This document shows positions 36,694 through 48,349 of a DNA stretch of 64,000 nt, piece after piece. Position numbers and translations under genes: made by a program. The notes below the pieces were generated by a model that saw nothing but the letters and a program-made list of their open reading frames with translations, was not told the DNA's origin and searched no databases. Source of the DNA: Alopecurus myosuroides (taxonomy: Eukaryota; Streptophyta; Magnoliopsida; Poales; Poaceae). Position 1 is the first letter of the stretch. Every line of letters starts with the position of its first letter. The DNA lies in NCBI GenBank assembly GCA_028641055.1, contig CM054062.1:16053639-16117638 (forward strand). Reading direction: 5' to 3'.

Positions 36694-37910
36694 CATGGCT
36701 CATGCGGCCAAGGAGGGCAGCCGCACCCCCACATGGGCCCCAAGTGGCCCATGTGGGCTCTCCTCTTTTTTCTTTTCTTTCTCCCACTTTTCCCCTAATG
36801 GGCCTCTTTTGCCTAGAAGGCCCATTAGTGGAATAAATGCATATAAAAATAAAATTAATGATATTTAATTATTAAGTACACTAATTAATAATAAATATTC
36901 ATTTCTTATTTATTTCGAGTCCCGGAAACACTTCCGGCACCCTCGATCTCCATCGGGCATTTCTCCCTTATTCCAATACTCCTTCAGAACTCTTCAATCT
37001 CTAACGGATAAATGCCAGAACGATTTTGACTCTCTTTATTATTATGTTTGGTACTAAGATCACTCTTAAACATTTTCTAGCCTTAGTGTGACACCCTACA
37101 GTTTAGGGCTACTCCAGACATGGCCGAGACACCTCTCCGACCAATGACCAATAGCGGGATCTGGACATCCATAATGGCCCCTGTGCATCCATCGATCTTT
37201 GGGTCGCTTGAACCTTAAACGTCAAATCACCATGACACTTGCCTTAGTGATACTCTGTTTGTTTGAGACTTGACCGTCCGGTATCTCATACCCCGTTCAG
37301 TCTCGTTACCGACATAACAATTTTACTCGTTCCCGTGTTGTTGCATCTCCGTGACCTAGTCACATGCTTGCACGCTAATTGATGCAACTCACCGAGTGGG
37401 CCCAGATTTATCTATCTTTCATTAGCATTGGCAAGTCCTTCTCTTGATGGTACGTCTCAACATATCTCTTTCATTACCCAATAGTCATCTTTATGATCAC
37501 CCTATTACGGTGTGACGTTTGATGCAGTCAAAGTAACTTCCAGGATAGCAATCAAATACCATCTCAGGGTCAAATGCTATGGTACTAAGTTTTCGTTATC
37601 ATAATGTTGAACTTAATGACTCAATCTCGTCATAATAAAACACAATGGGTGTGTGTCCATCACATCATTCACCAATGACATGACTCCGCTGTCAATGGTA
37701 TAAATACCTATGATCAGAAAACTTTGATCATCTGTTGCCCAATGGACTAGTATAACTAGAGCCTACTAGGGACCTGGTTTGTTTATAAACCACACATGCA
37801 TTAATGTTTCCGCTTAATACAGTTATAGAATGGTAAATATAATGAACGTAAGAGTTATGATAATAAAAATTCTTTATTATTTGCCTCTAGGGCATAACTA
37901 CTTCAATAAA

Positions 37911-38110
37911 GGTTTGGGAGAGATCGTTGATAGAGACCTAGATTCATACTCATACCCAACTTGCCAGATCCAATATGAGCACTCATAGACATTATGGCGA
38001 CATTGTAACCTCTATATCAATACAATGCAGACAACCAGGAATAGGGGTTTTACCTCCACAAGGGCCGTGAACCTGGGTAAATTGTGCCCATGTCTCCTTG
38101 TTAGCCGTCA
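37911..38110. mobile_element. Continuation of the old LTR (R/U5-like) beyond the Angela-like element
   Basis: The sequence continues directly from the interrupted TATA-like site at 28474. It includes GGGGTTTTACCTCCACAAGGGCC and AACCTGGGTAAA phrases, common near the ends of grass Gypsy LTRs. The right border is uncertain. Confidence 0.45.
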
Positions 38111-39171
38111 AGTTCACCAGCGACTACATATTCTCCTCTCACGAAACTCTAGTACCTCAAGTATGTGATTTACCATGGTGACCCCAGGAGAGTGACTGTC
38201 TTCATAGGCTCCAAGGATGACAACACTTGGCTCCAAGTAGACGTGAAGCGCCACTGCGAGCTTCTCATAAGGCGTCCACATGGAACATGAATAAACATTG
38301 GCATGCACCGACGTGTAGTGCGGCCACCGGATGACCATCAGAGTCGGTCGACAAAAGAAGGCCTTCGAGACTGTATTCCAGAAAGAGGTATCCCAGCTCC
38401 AAGACAACTCACCGATGGAGTTGAAGCGGAGAAATTTTGCAGAGCCGCTTCCACAACCAAACTCGAGTTGAAGACGCACATCTCATTGAAGGAGCCGCCA
38501 GTGTCCATGCGCCCCGTCGCCTTCGGGCCTTACCATGAGAGCACCGCCACAAGATGCAAAAGCACCAGCGAGCACCAAATTTGGTTTAGAGGATCCGGTA
38601 TCAACTCCTTGGCATGAAGCCACCGGCCAGCATGTCGTCGAGACACAAATCTAGACCTACCTTTAATAGAACTAATATGTACAGCCCAAGATCCATCACC
38701 TCTCATCAGCACCTTCTGACCGGCAGCACCGCCAAGACGGGCGCCAAATCGGCCCGTCCCAACTGAGACAACTCTAAGGGGTAACAAGGCGATGCAGCTC
38801 TCGAGAAAGGAGGCGTAGGGGCGGGACCGATCAAACATAATGGTCTGATTCGACATATTTTTGGAAGTCTTTCAGATCACCTATCAATTATTTTATGGGA
38901 GCGAGGTTGTGCTCTTCCGATGATATTTGCACGGTTCTTCATCCAGAAAAATCCAAGATAATGTGTGATTCCACTTTTTGCTCACCAGAATTAAAGATCG
39001 ATTGACAGCGAAAAGCACAAAGTAAGTGGACGATCGAAGTGGGGTCCCGCTGAACGAGCGATTCGAACATGCCTTTGCGATCCTGCGTCTACCAGTCTAT
39101 GTATGTAGGAATATAAAACGTAATTAGTATTCATAATATTTAAGGGACAAGTAAATTAGCCTAAATGTACT
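38111..39171. other. Unassigned intergenic sequence
   Basis: It may be the internal part of an old retroelement next to the LTR remnant, but I see no conserved domain in the short frames on either strand and no boundary. Sequence from 38880 to 39171 is the upstream flank of the tRNA gene. Confidence 0.35.
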
Positions 39172-39255
39172 GTCAGGATGGCCGAGTGGTCTAAGGCGCC
39201 AGACTCAAGTTCTGGTCCTCTTACGAGGGCGTGGGTTCAAACCCCACTTCTGACA
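39172..39255 (+). tRNA. tRNA-Leu (anticodon CAA)
   Basis: The acceptor strands GTCAGGA and TTCTGAC pair with one G-T. The D arm holds TGGCCGAGTGGTCTAAGG, which is also the A box. The anticodon stem CCAGA/TCTGG encloses the loop CTCAAGT, giving anticodon CAA. A long variable arm (CCTCTTACGAGG) marks a class II tRNA, and the T arm GTGGGTTCAAACCCCA carries the B box. T-rich sequence (TTTTGTTTTT) about ten bases downstream can stop Pol III. There is no intron. All stems are intact, so the gene is likely functional. It lies 0.5 kb upstream of the V-ATPase gene. Confidence 0.96.
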
Positions 39256-39781
39256 AACAATGGTTTTGTTTTTAATTTAGTTTCGTTGGCAGAACACCCT
39301 AATATTCGTTTCTACTTTTTTTTTTAGGGCACGGTGCGTTTCTGCTGTGTCAAGGATAGGAGGGCCACATGTACCAAAAAAAAAAGATACGGGGGCCAGG
39401 CCGCAAGGCCCACATATCGATTGCAGTATCCTGACTTCTCCTAAAAAATTAAAAAAAAAAACCTTCTTCCTGACTCCCCTAAAAAAAATCCCGATCCGAT
39501 CTCCGTCGTCGTTAAGCACTCGCCCTCCACGTTCATCCGGATTTCCCCTGCGCCGAGTCCGCTTCTCCACCGCCCTATTTTCTCCTGCGCCACCGGATCT
39601 TTAACCCCTCTTCCGCCTGGATCTCTGGCTCCGGTTCTGTGATCTCCGCTTGCATCTCCACGATCCGTATGCGTCCGTTCCTCCTGTTCTACAGGGAACT
39701 GCTTGCCAAATTTGCCCCCTTTTTGGTTTTTTACTAATCGATTCCTTGTATCTGTTTGGCTGTTGACAGGAAGCAGCAGTG
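39256..39781 (+). other. Promoter and 5' UTR region of VHA-F
   Basis: C- and T-rich leader-like sequence lies at about 39490-39720. A possible 5' UTR intron runs from near 39666 (CCGTATGC) to an acceptor TTGACAG just before GAAGCAGCAGTG and the start codon. No clear TATA box is seen. The start of transcription cannot be placed. Confidence 0.5.
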
Positions 39782-42598
39782 ATGGCGGGGAGGGGTAATA
39801 TCGCGTCGAACAACTCCGCGCTCATCGGCATCATCGCTGATGAGGTGAGATCCTATTCCCCTTTTCCTTTTGACCGTCCGTAATGTTGCTTGAGCTCCCT
39901 TCAATAATTGAGCAATCGTCCTAGTGTTGGGCAAATCTTCAGTTACTAGAACCTTATGCGCGCGGTCGTATTGTCTAGATTAGTTTCCCTCGGATGCTTC
40001 CACGAGAAAAGTTGGCACAGGAGATGTCAACTGTGAGGTGCCAATTTCACAAAATATAGCACTATAACCACACAAAATTTGGTAACATGCTGAATAGAGA
40101 GCGGGCTGTTCAATAGTATTGCTCAAGGCATATAGAACACATGATTGAACCAACACTATGTTAAATAGGATTTTGCTAAAGGCATGTGACACAGGTTGCT
40201 GAAAACTAATAACACCACATACCAATCACTCAGTCAATCAACTAGGTAAAACACAAATAGTCTCGCTTCTACGGCCAAGACAATACCACGGCACCACACA
40301 TACTCACTAAGCAAACAAAAAGTAACGTAATGGTGCAAAGAACACGCAGGATAATCCCATCAGTTTATTCTAAATTTTTTTCCTTAGCTTCAGTTTGGTA
40401 TTGACCTTTTCACCCTGTCATTTTTTGGTGTCCGCTGTTGGTGATGATTGCTATCTCGTGTTCAAATTTCACCTTTTGTTCATTTGCGGGGTCATTTTGT
40501 ATCTCCAATTCTTGTTTTTGCTCTTCTGCTCTTAATTTTTATTCTTCCATCTTCTGTGTTTCCTGCCATGTCTGGTTCTTTTCATTTACTGAGCACCATA
40601 GATCATAACGCCCTGACGCCTCACGACCTTAAGTGCATTCTTCACACAACTGAAATAGTTTGCGAGACGAGCCCTCTGTTGTGCACAGCATAAATGAGCT
40701 CTTTTTAAGACATACGCCATTTGCTCTCAGATTTTTTCTTGCTGAAAAAAGAACTCCCTGTAATGAATCGTCGCCAATATATGAATAAAAAAAGCATCAA
40801 CATTAAGCTTAGTCCACCCTTCTACTGGTAGTAGCCATCTCTGAATCTCCTCTGTTCATACCTATCAGCATTAACACCTAGCAGAAGCATCATGTTTCCC
40901 CTTGGCTGCAGGAATAGAACTAAGCAAGCAATTGTTTGTGCATAACCCTTTGCGTGAGAAGTGCATTTCAGAGTTACCACACACACCATAGCATAGGAAT
41001 AAACCACGTTGTTATTTACTGACCTTGTCAAGTAGAATAAACAACCTGGCAGGCCGTGTAGCTTAACATGAACATATCTTCACCCGACAAACTTCAGACA
41101 CGTCTCAACCTCCAGTGCAAGCAACTTTAGCATGGATGCTACTATTCTCCACGCAGCTACTACATCACAAGCATTACTGGCTTCCAGGGTGTCATCTATG
41201 GTTCAAGCCTATCATTCTTGTTTGAGAGTACCATTCACACAGTATTTTGCACAAATACCTTTTTGTTGTAGATGGAAAAAAAATTACACACTGCTGATAA
41301 TAGATAATAGCATGGACCTAATTGTTACCAATAATATTAGCTTTACTTTAATTGCATAAATAACAACAGCTCAGTACCAGATCCATTATGTCTTTGAGGT
41401 TACAAAGTTGATCACCGATCATACAGAAATCAGAAGTTGACTTCTTACTGTAAATGCCAATTTGTTGTAGTACAGGATTTCGCAACCAAAAGTATTGTTA
41501 TGTGATGATCGATGGTGTCATACCAAGTGTTGTTTTGACATTGATCTTTATTAATCGTGCAGGACACTGTTACTGGGTTTTTGATGGCTGGAGTTGGCAA
41601 TGTTGATCTGCGGAAGAAAACAAATTACCTTCTTGTGGATAACAGTAATATCCTGAACTTGTGTTACATAATGTATTGTTAGTCAATAGTTGACATAATA
41701 TCTCTGTAGAAAACAATATCTGTTGTCTATGAAATTATGTTGAATGATTGCCAAACAGAATGTTTGAAGTATTGCCAATAAAAATCTTCTTCAATGTCTA
41801 TTTTCTTAAGCATTTCTTAGTAGGATTTCATTGTATTTTCATCTTTATCCCTTATGTATTCATTTTGTTAGACAGAGGCAAAACTTTGTCCATTATTGTT
41901 TTAGGAAATATCTATACTGGTTTTCTCAGTCCCGAGCGTTCATGTGTTGTAAACAATCTGAAATGTCACTTCTAGTCCTCTCACATAACTCAATTATCAT
42001 TTCTTTCCATGATACTATTTCATACTTTTGTTACATGCACTGATCCTGGGGACTTGAATAAATACATTTTTTTTGTTGTGCCACAGAAACGACGGTGAAA
42101 CAGATTGAAGACGCTTTTAAAGAGTTCACTGCGAGGGATGATATTGCGATTGTGCTCATCAGCCAATACGTAAGTGAACCGTTGTTATGAATGCACAGTA
42201 TTTGTTTTCTATACAGAATCAACAAATTGCCTTGCAACTCCTAAAAATCAAAATATGTTTATACTGTATGCTCAGCAGTGTGTATGTCCTATTATGCATA
42301 AAGAAAACAGTCTAAAAGCATCCGGTGGAAACATTTACCAGAGCCAGATGCAGATGTGTGTCTTGCACATATTGATCCAACTAACCCTGTGATGGGAGGA
42401 TAGCTTATTACTTCTTCTTTCTAATATATGTCACAGATTGCAAATATGATAAGATTTCTGGTGGATGGCTACAACAAGCCAATCCCTGCTATACTGGAGA
42501 TCCCATCCAAGGACCATCCGTATGACCCAGAGAGTGATTCGGTCCTTTCCCGTGTGAAGCATCTATTTTCTGCTGACACTTCTTCCGAGAGGCGTTGA
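39782..42598 (+). CDS. VHA-F: V-type proton ATPase subunit F, four coding exons
   Basis: This is a subunit of the cytosolic V1 sector of the vacuolar proton pump, part of the central stalk rotor. Coding exons are 39782-39844, 41563-41644, 42087-42169 and 42437-42598. Every intron has GT and AG ends and the frame closes to 129 residues, about the normal length. The protein starts [16 protein letters not shown], has [19 protein letters not shown] and [16 protein letters not shown] in the middle, and ends with [24 protein letters not shown], all diagnostic for the family. The first intron is 1718 bp, long for such a small gene, and holds no recognisable gene. There is no defect in the coding sequence, so it is likely active. 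Confidence 0.97.
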
Positions 42599-43156
42599 AT
42601 AGCGACCTTGACGATACCAAACAGGGTAATCTCCCTGTGATTGGAGTCTTCCTGTACGTTTTCCATGTATCTTCTGTATTAAATTATTCGTACCATCCTG
42701 TTACGGGCATGCAGAACGAATAAGGAGTTAACATGTTGGATTAAACCCGCGGGTGAATGTAATAAGTTTTCATTTGCGCCTATCATTTTCATTGGAGAAA
42801 CAGAGGAATTTTTTTGAGAGAAACAGAGGAATTGAGTAATATGCAATCTGTTGTATGCCTGTCAAGTTTTAGGCCGTGCTGCAATGGACTTTAGACTTGA
42901 TTCTGAGTGTGTGCGTGTTGTAGCTTTACCAAAGCAAATCCAAAAGATACTTCATTCTGAGACATCGCCTACCTAGAGCCCAGTGCGAGGTCCCTGCGCC
43001 GGAGAATTCTCGTCCATGTTTTTGTCAGGTCAAGATGGTGCTGCCAAGCTCGCTGGCCTTTCAAGAACGCGCATGAAACTTATCAACGGCTATGTACTCA
43101 ACTTGTCGTAACTCTCAGCACAACTGCGTGAAGAAGCTACTGGTGTATCTCACCTA
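42599..43156. other. 3' flank of VHA-F
   Basis: The 3' UTR should lie in the first 150-250 bases. No other gene is visible up to the Stowaway element at 43157. Confidence 0.5.
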
Positions 43157-43279
43157 CTCCCTCCGTTCAACAATAGATGACTTCCCTTTCTCTATATATG
43201 GATGTATCTAGACATGTTTTAGTTTTAGATACATCCATATATAGACAAATGCAAGTCATCTATTGTTGAACGGAGGGAG
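43157..43279. mobile_element. Stowaway MITE (Tc1/Mariner type)
   Basis: A 123-bp element begins CTCCCTCCGTTCAACAATAG and ends in the inverted form, between TA target duplications (43155-43156 and 43280-43281). The two arms pair along most of their length, so the RNA would form a long hairpin. This is a common Triticeae family. Confidence 0.96.
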
Positions 43280-43370
43280 TAACAGCTAGCACTTCTCCCA
43301 CGTGATGAGGGACGCTGCTCCTCCTTCCTCCCTATCTCCGCCAGCGAGGGCAGTGGTCCCCTCTTCCTCC

Positions 43371-43590
43371 CACAAAGTACCGTGACTCGTTGGAATTAGC
43401 CCCTTTGGCCTACACGTGTCTTCGAGTCGCGCCCCTTTGGCGATGATGTGTTGTAAGGCCCTGCGAGTCACGGGTAGGCCCACAAGGTACCGTGACTCGT
43501 TGGAATTAGCCCCTTTGGCCCACACGTGTCTTCGAGTCGCGCCCCTTTGGTGATGATGTGTTGTAAGGCCTAGTTAGGTTTAGGATCAGT
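43371..43590. repeat. 110-bp tandem duplication, two copies
   Basis: The block starting CACAAAGTACCGTGACTCG at 43371 is repeated from 43481 (CACAAGGTACCG) with few differences, including the phrases CCCCTTTGGCC, CGAGTCGCGCC and TGATGTGTTGTAAGG. The first copy ends with CGGGTAGGCC just before the second. Confidence 0.9.
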
Positions 43591-44878
43591 ATGTCGTGGT
43601 GCGTCATTAGGGGTGGTGGGAGCGGCGCCCGGATGAATAAATCTGCCTCAACTCCACTCCCACACCGGCGATGTCTTTCATGGCGGCGCCTTGAAGTTGA
43701 TGGCATCATGTGTTTGTTCGTGGTGGAGCGGGCAGGATTTGTCTAGGAGTTGTCGGTGGTTGCGGCAGGCCCGGTCTTCGGCTAAAAAGCCTTCATGACG
43801 GTGGTGCTCCGTCGATTCTGGCAACGATAGAGGTCTTTCTCCTCTTCTGCCATTGAGCGTCTCGGCAACAGAGGTGATGTGCCCACATCATCTTTCAATG
43901 GAATGTTGAGACAAATGCCATAGGGGGGTCTTCCACGAGGTGTGAAGCTAGGCGAGAGTGGAATCAAAGAGGGGTCGACATACATCTTTTATGAGGTTCG
44001 GCCCCTCACTTGGGAGGTGAAGACCTACTGTTGTTTGGATTAGACCGATTGTGTATGGGTACAAGATGCGTCAATGGCGATAGACGTGAGAGTGTAGATG
44101 AACTTTGCGCTAGTGTTTGTAGATGGGATCTCTAAGATCATATGAGTATCTCCCTCTAAGAATGCTCTTGTCGGCCTTATATATGCAGTCGGCTAGGGTT
44201 TACAGCGCGGGCCGTTTTGGTTGACTGCAACAATCCACTCGCTAAACTAGCGCTAGGTGCTAGCTGAACCGGTAGCGCTTATCTTCTTATCTCGTCGAGG
44301 AGAGGAGTCGCTTCCATGGCCGCTCGCAGCGCAAGGACACCAGGGCGCCGCGCCGCCAACATCCATGGGCGCGAAGAAGGGCCTAGCCGGAGCAGATCCA
44401 AGATCGCCCAGATCGGGCCTAGACTAGGCCCCGACCGGGCACGCACCAGCGGCTCCTAAAGTCCTGCCCAACCGCCCGAGAAGCCGCACGGAGGCACCGC
44501 CAAGCCACAACAACAGCTCGCCGGAACGTCGCGCCGAATGCGAACCACGCCACCATCATGCGCCGCCCGCCTAGAACTCGCGCGGGGGAGCCGTCCATGC
44601 AGAAAAAGAGAGCGCCCCGCCGCCACCACCATGGAGGTACGCGCGGTTTTTTTCGTCGTCGCCCCTCCGGCGGCGGTGATGCGGAGGAGGGGAAACCGAC
44701 GACGAGCTAGGGTTCGTCGAGTCGCCGGGGAGGGCAACCAGCTCGAGTAACTATCATTCCTTGGCAGCATAGAGAAAACTCCGTGTCCTTGAGGACCATG
44801 GATGATGGCCAGGTTCTTTTTTATGCTCTACGTGCATGCATGAGCTTCATGAAATGAACCCCGTTTAAATGATTAATA
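43591..44878. other. Unassigned, GC-rich repeat-like sequence
   Basis: A TATA-like CTTATATATG near 44174 and a GC-rich segment at 44290-44750 are present. Short open frames on both strands are Arg/Ala-rich and look like composition effects. No domain or boundary was recognised; it is probably decayed transposon DNA. Confidence 0.35.
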
Positions 44879-45030
44879 CTCCGCCCGAATGTAAGATCTT
44901 TTAAGTGTTTTACATGTTGTCTAGATTTAGACTAAAATAAGTGGACACATATACTAAAATGTGTATAAATACATATGTGTATATATATGTGTGAATGTGA
45001 AAAAGGTGTAAAACATGAACGGAGGGGGGT
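44879..45030. mobile_element. Diverged Stowaway-like MITE
   Basis: Between TA (44877-44878) and TA (45031-45032) lie 152 bp starting CTCCGCCCGAATGTAAGATC and ending ACATGAACGGAGGGGGG. The ends are diverged forms of the Stowaway termini, and the arms share inverted segments such as AAGTGTTTTACATG and its complement near the right end. Confidence 0.8.
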
Positions 45031-45175
45031 ACGTATAATATTATAATTTTGACATGTATACCCTGGCTTTACGGTCGTTCAGAACTCTGTGAAGGCTAAT
45101 TAGCTAATCATCCCTTATCCATGGCAGGTCTTTGGTGAGAAGGTGAAGGCACATGCTCTCTTCAGTCGTGATTCA

Positions 45176-45253
45176 GCTGGAGTTTTTTTTTTTTTTTTTG
45201 AGAAATCTCAGCAGGAGTTTTTTTTTTTTTTTTTTGAGGGAACTCAGCAGGAG
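45176..45253. repeat. Duplicated poly-T unit
   Basis: Two long T runs (about 17 and 18 bases) are each followed by TTGAG(A/G)..CTCAGCAGGAGT. The unit is about 37 bp and is present roughly twice. Confidence 0.75.
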
Positions 45254-45289
45254 TATCTGACTCCATAAATAAATAGGAGGAGGCTCTGA

Positions 45290-45940
45290 GCGCGCAAGTA
45301 CAGCACGGTAAAACGGTTGGCCACATGAGAGGCGACAGATACGCGTGGTCCGCGGAGCCTGGACGCCCGTGGGCCGTGTGACCGTGTCCTTGGTCACGGG
45401 CCTGGACGCCCGTGCACAGCTCCGCCGCTTCTTCTTTTTGGTTCAATCACGCATCGGCGCATGTGATCCCCAGTAAACAGAACCTGCCTTTTCCTTCATT
45501 TTATTCATCTCTGCTGCTTTTCTACATCTGTTGCTTAAATAAATCGAGAGAAGAGAATAGAAGAATCTGCCAGGAGCCTGGAAGCCACTGGTAGGTCCTA
45601 TCTGTTCTGTGGCAAGAAAACAAGGAACAGAAATCTATTTGTTCTGGACAGCAACGGCCGACCACAAGGGCTGATCCGACGATATCCAGCATTGCATACA
45701 TGCACGCAACTTGGGGTGGATTTTCTTCTTTTTTTGGCGTCCAGCTGGTCACACAAATTGGAGAAAGGGACGGACTGAATCAAGACACCAAACCGAAACA
45801 AGAAGCTGCAGAAGAACAAGGGTGCAAGGAGGAGAGAAAAAATAGTACTAATTAAGTTTCATTGGATCAGATAGGTAGCACAATGCATGCAAATGCAAGA
45901 ATCCATTTCTTGGATCGAATTCACTACTCACATCGCCTGC
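45290..45940. repeat. Segmental duplication, copy A
   Basis: This shares a series of collinear phrases with 48780-49515: CCTGGACGCCCGTGGGCCGTGTG, CAGCTCCGCCGC, GGACAGCAACGGCCGACCACAA, CCGAAACAAGAAGCTGCA, GTTTCATTGGATCA and TTTCTTGGATCGAATTCA. The order and spacing are kept with small indels. No gene was recognised within it. Confidence 0.85.
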
Positions 45941-46806
45941 TTCCTCCAAAATAGTTTTTTTTTTTGAAGTGTCACCGGGGGAGGGAGAAGACCCTCCACC
46001 TGATTTTTTTTCCATTTATATGACTGGGCCAAACGCCCACAACCTTATACAGCAACGGGACTATGAGATTTTCCAAAATAGTAGTACTTCATCTCTTTGT
46101 ATACACGGTTTTAATATCATTTTAATATCGACATGACAGTATGATCGCCAGGGGCGGATCTGCACCCAGGGCAGCCCGGGCTAAAGCCCCGGTCATGGCC
46201 CATCTAGTATAGGAATACTTCTCCTAATTTCCACCGAAATTTATAGAAAATAGGTAGCCAGCCCGTGTCTTGAGCCAGAACGGCCAGGGCTAACAGCCCA
46301 CCAAGAGTCACTACTAGTGATCAAGAGGCAGGATCGCACGAGGCACAACGACCGAGCGATCCATCCATCATCCCACGTTCCGCTGAGTCTGCCTCTCTGC
46401 CTGTTCCGCGATTCGTACTGGATCGCCGCCGCCTCAGCCCCCATCTTCAAGTCCTCGACTGATCCCGCTGCCGTGGCCTCCCGTTGATCTCATTGTAGGT
46501 CACCGGTCGCTTCCTCGCCACTGTTTTAGCCTGCAGAACAACACCATTGCGGATGTCTCCTTGAATCTTGAGCTCTAAATATCATCGTCTTCAGTCCCTG
46601 ATCGCCTTCAGCTTCCATCACTCATAGGCAGTCACCTGCTCATAGGTAATATGGTCCCCTTTCCAATTTCTAGTGCAAACTCTGAATTTTAATTAAGTGA
46701 GCATTGAACACTCAATTTTAGATTTTTGGTCAATAAGAGAACAATTAATTTTAATCAGGTTTAGCTGATTGTAAACTGTAACTTTATTTAATCTCTTATG
46801 TAGAAG

Positions 46807-46965
46807 ATGAAGGGAACAAAGAGATCAAAACTTTATTTGGCAAAACCGGTGTCATCTTATTTTTCATTGAGATCACAACTTGCCAATTCGAGCCAACCTC
46901 ACGCGGCTGCGACGCAGGCCGAAGAGCCTCATGTAAACGTTGACGGAAGTGGGACAATTTTTTAG
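46807..46965 (+). pseudogene. hAT transposase, N-terminal fragment
   Basis: A short frame from ATG 46807 runs through a basic start (MKGTKRSK) and a region ending near EEPHVNVDGSGTIF, closing at a TAG about 46964. Its place at the start of the element fits the N-terminus of a ZMYM1-like hAT transposase. This is a weak call made on position and composition. Confidence 0.4.
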
Positions 46966-47046
46966 CATGGCGTAGCTAGTACCAGGTACCACACAGCAGG
47001 CCCCTGCCTAACAGTAGCAATATTTATTGGGAAACTTGCTCGTAAG

Positions 47047-47295
47047 ATGGTTGAAGCAGAGAGACACAAGACCTATCTGCTGGTATATCGGCTTATTGAC
47101 ATATCTTTGATTTTGCCGGTTGCAACAGCAACCATGGAAATAGCATTCTCGGCAATGAAGATCATCAAGATAGATTTAAGGAACAAGATGAATGATGATT
47201 GTATGAATCATATATATAGTATGTTATGGTATATTGAGCGAGACATATTTGCGAGCATCAAAGATGATACAATTTGGAGTGTTTCAAAAATTTGA
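47047..47295 (+). pseudogene. hAT transposase, C-terminal dimerisation fragment
   Basis: The 82-residue frame contains LVYRLIDISLILPVATATMEIAFSAMKIIK and then LRNKMNDDCMNHIY, the pattern of the hAT-family C-terminal dimerisation region (LILP(V/T)(A/S)TA..ER.FS..K..K in active proteins). The usual E-R-x-F-S is changed to E-I-A-F-S. The DNA-binding and catalytic parts are missing. Confidence 0.85.
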
Positions 47296-47904
47296 GGTCA
47301 CGCAAAAAATAAATACCACGTGCGGCTAGTGGTAGGTTATTTATCATCAATAAAATATATGTACCATTTATCCAAACTACTTTCTAATTATTTTTCTTGT
47401 CTTCCTAGGTTCGGGTGCTTCTCCAACGATCGATGAGGAAATGATAGGATAACATCAGCGCAAAGTTTCGTTATTTAGGTAACAGACATGTGTCTCATTA
47501 TGCTATTATCACACCACAACTTTTTTGTGCTTTTTTTATTATTATTTTGTTAAATATTGAGCTTATACTTCTCATGGAATGTCATTTATTCATTTTAGTG
47601 CGATTTGCCTCATATATTATTTTGCTGGGAGAGGATCAATAGGTTTTTTTCTCCATAGTTTTTGGCCTTTACAAACTAGCCCTGGTCTTTCCTAAATTCT
47701 GGGTCCGCCACTGATGATCGCCATTTTTATGAAAATATGTCTGATTGGTATAAAAACATGTATGGTATTAGAACATGTAATATTTTAAGGTCTATAGGGG
47801 CATTCGTCCTACAGATGGTAAATGGGTACCCATTACCCAACGGGTCTCTCCGTAATCACGTTTCACCGTCTCGTTTTAGAATCTACCCATGGACAAGCCA
47901 AAGG

Positions 47905-48166
47905 TTGTTTCATCTACTCTCCATCCATAAAAGGAAAAACCCATCGCTATCATGACTCTCGCTACCCGTATACTTTCTATCCCTAACAATCATAGGGTAA
48001 TGCTATTTGTTCATATATGTACTGATGTCATGTTTCGGACATGTAGCAGAATTTGTTGTTTTGTTATTATTTTTCATATATCGTGTGTTCTTTTGTTGTT
48101 CATTTTCATATACGTTGTGTTGTGTTGTTATGGGAAAAAAAGCGACAATTATAGGGTTTATATACA
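47905..48166. repeat. Direct repeat, copy 1
   Basis: From GTTTCATCTACTCTCCATCC to GCGACAATTATAGGGTTT this matches 48350-48607 with about 10 percent difference. The two copies are about 445 bases apart, with unrelated sequence between them. No coding content. Confidence 0.9.
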
Positions 48167-48349
48167 AGTACAGGAGCACGTTTGAGTGCTGAACTAATCT
48201 CCTATAAGCATGCCACATATAAGCATGCCACAGATATGCAGATAAGCCTGATCGTGATGGCTAGCGATAAGAGAAGTTGACTGACTCTATAACGGACAGA
48301 AGGACTGGTTCCTGTACGCTAACTACGTGTGGTACAAGTACACGCTAAC

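Larger units (their letters stand above)
28479..37905 (-). mobile_element. Degenerate Angela/BARE-like Copia element
   Basis: The element reads on the minus strand and is flanked by ATAAA at 28474-28478 and 37906-37910. The LTRs have TG...CA-type ends, with the Angela-like phrase ATGCCCTAGAGGCAA near the start. A Met-tRNA primer binding site (35464-35478) and a polypurine tract (GTGCAAGTGGGATCC on the minus strand, 30569-30583) lie inside the LTRs. The internal region, about 4.9 kb, has no long reading frame; only a decayed RNase H-like piece is recognisable. The LTRs differ visibly from each other and carry separate insertions: a Copia LTR in one, a MITE in the other. It is an old copy. Confidence 0.88.
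35479..37905 (-). repeat. 5' LTR of the Angela-like element, with a MITE inside
   Basis: It is about 1706 bp without the 713-bp insertion and its 8-bp duplication. It aligns with 28479-30568 by many shared phrases, but with frequent substitutions and small indels. Confidence 0.87.
46149..47713 (+). mobile_element. Deleted hAT DNA transposon
   Basis: An exact 8-bp duplication ATGATCGC (46141-46148 and 47714-47721) flanks 1565 bp. The left end is CAGGGGCGGATCTGC and the right end, read inversely, CAGTGGCGGACCCAG. It keeps a piece of a transposase start and a piece of its C-terminal dimerisation domain, and has lost the middle. It belongs to the same broad hAT group as the element at 6779 but is not a close copy. 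Confidence 0.92.

Noticed and set aside
38114..38856. Several open frames of 100-120 codons between the old LTR and the tRNA gene
   Set aside because: No recognisable domain, and frames overlap on both strands without a supported start or splice site.
44456..44770. A 104-codon minus-strand frame rich in Arg and Ala
   Set aside because: GC-rich sequence without domain, start context or splice support; it is probably transposon DNA.
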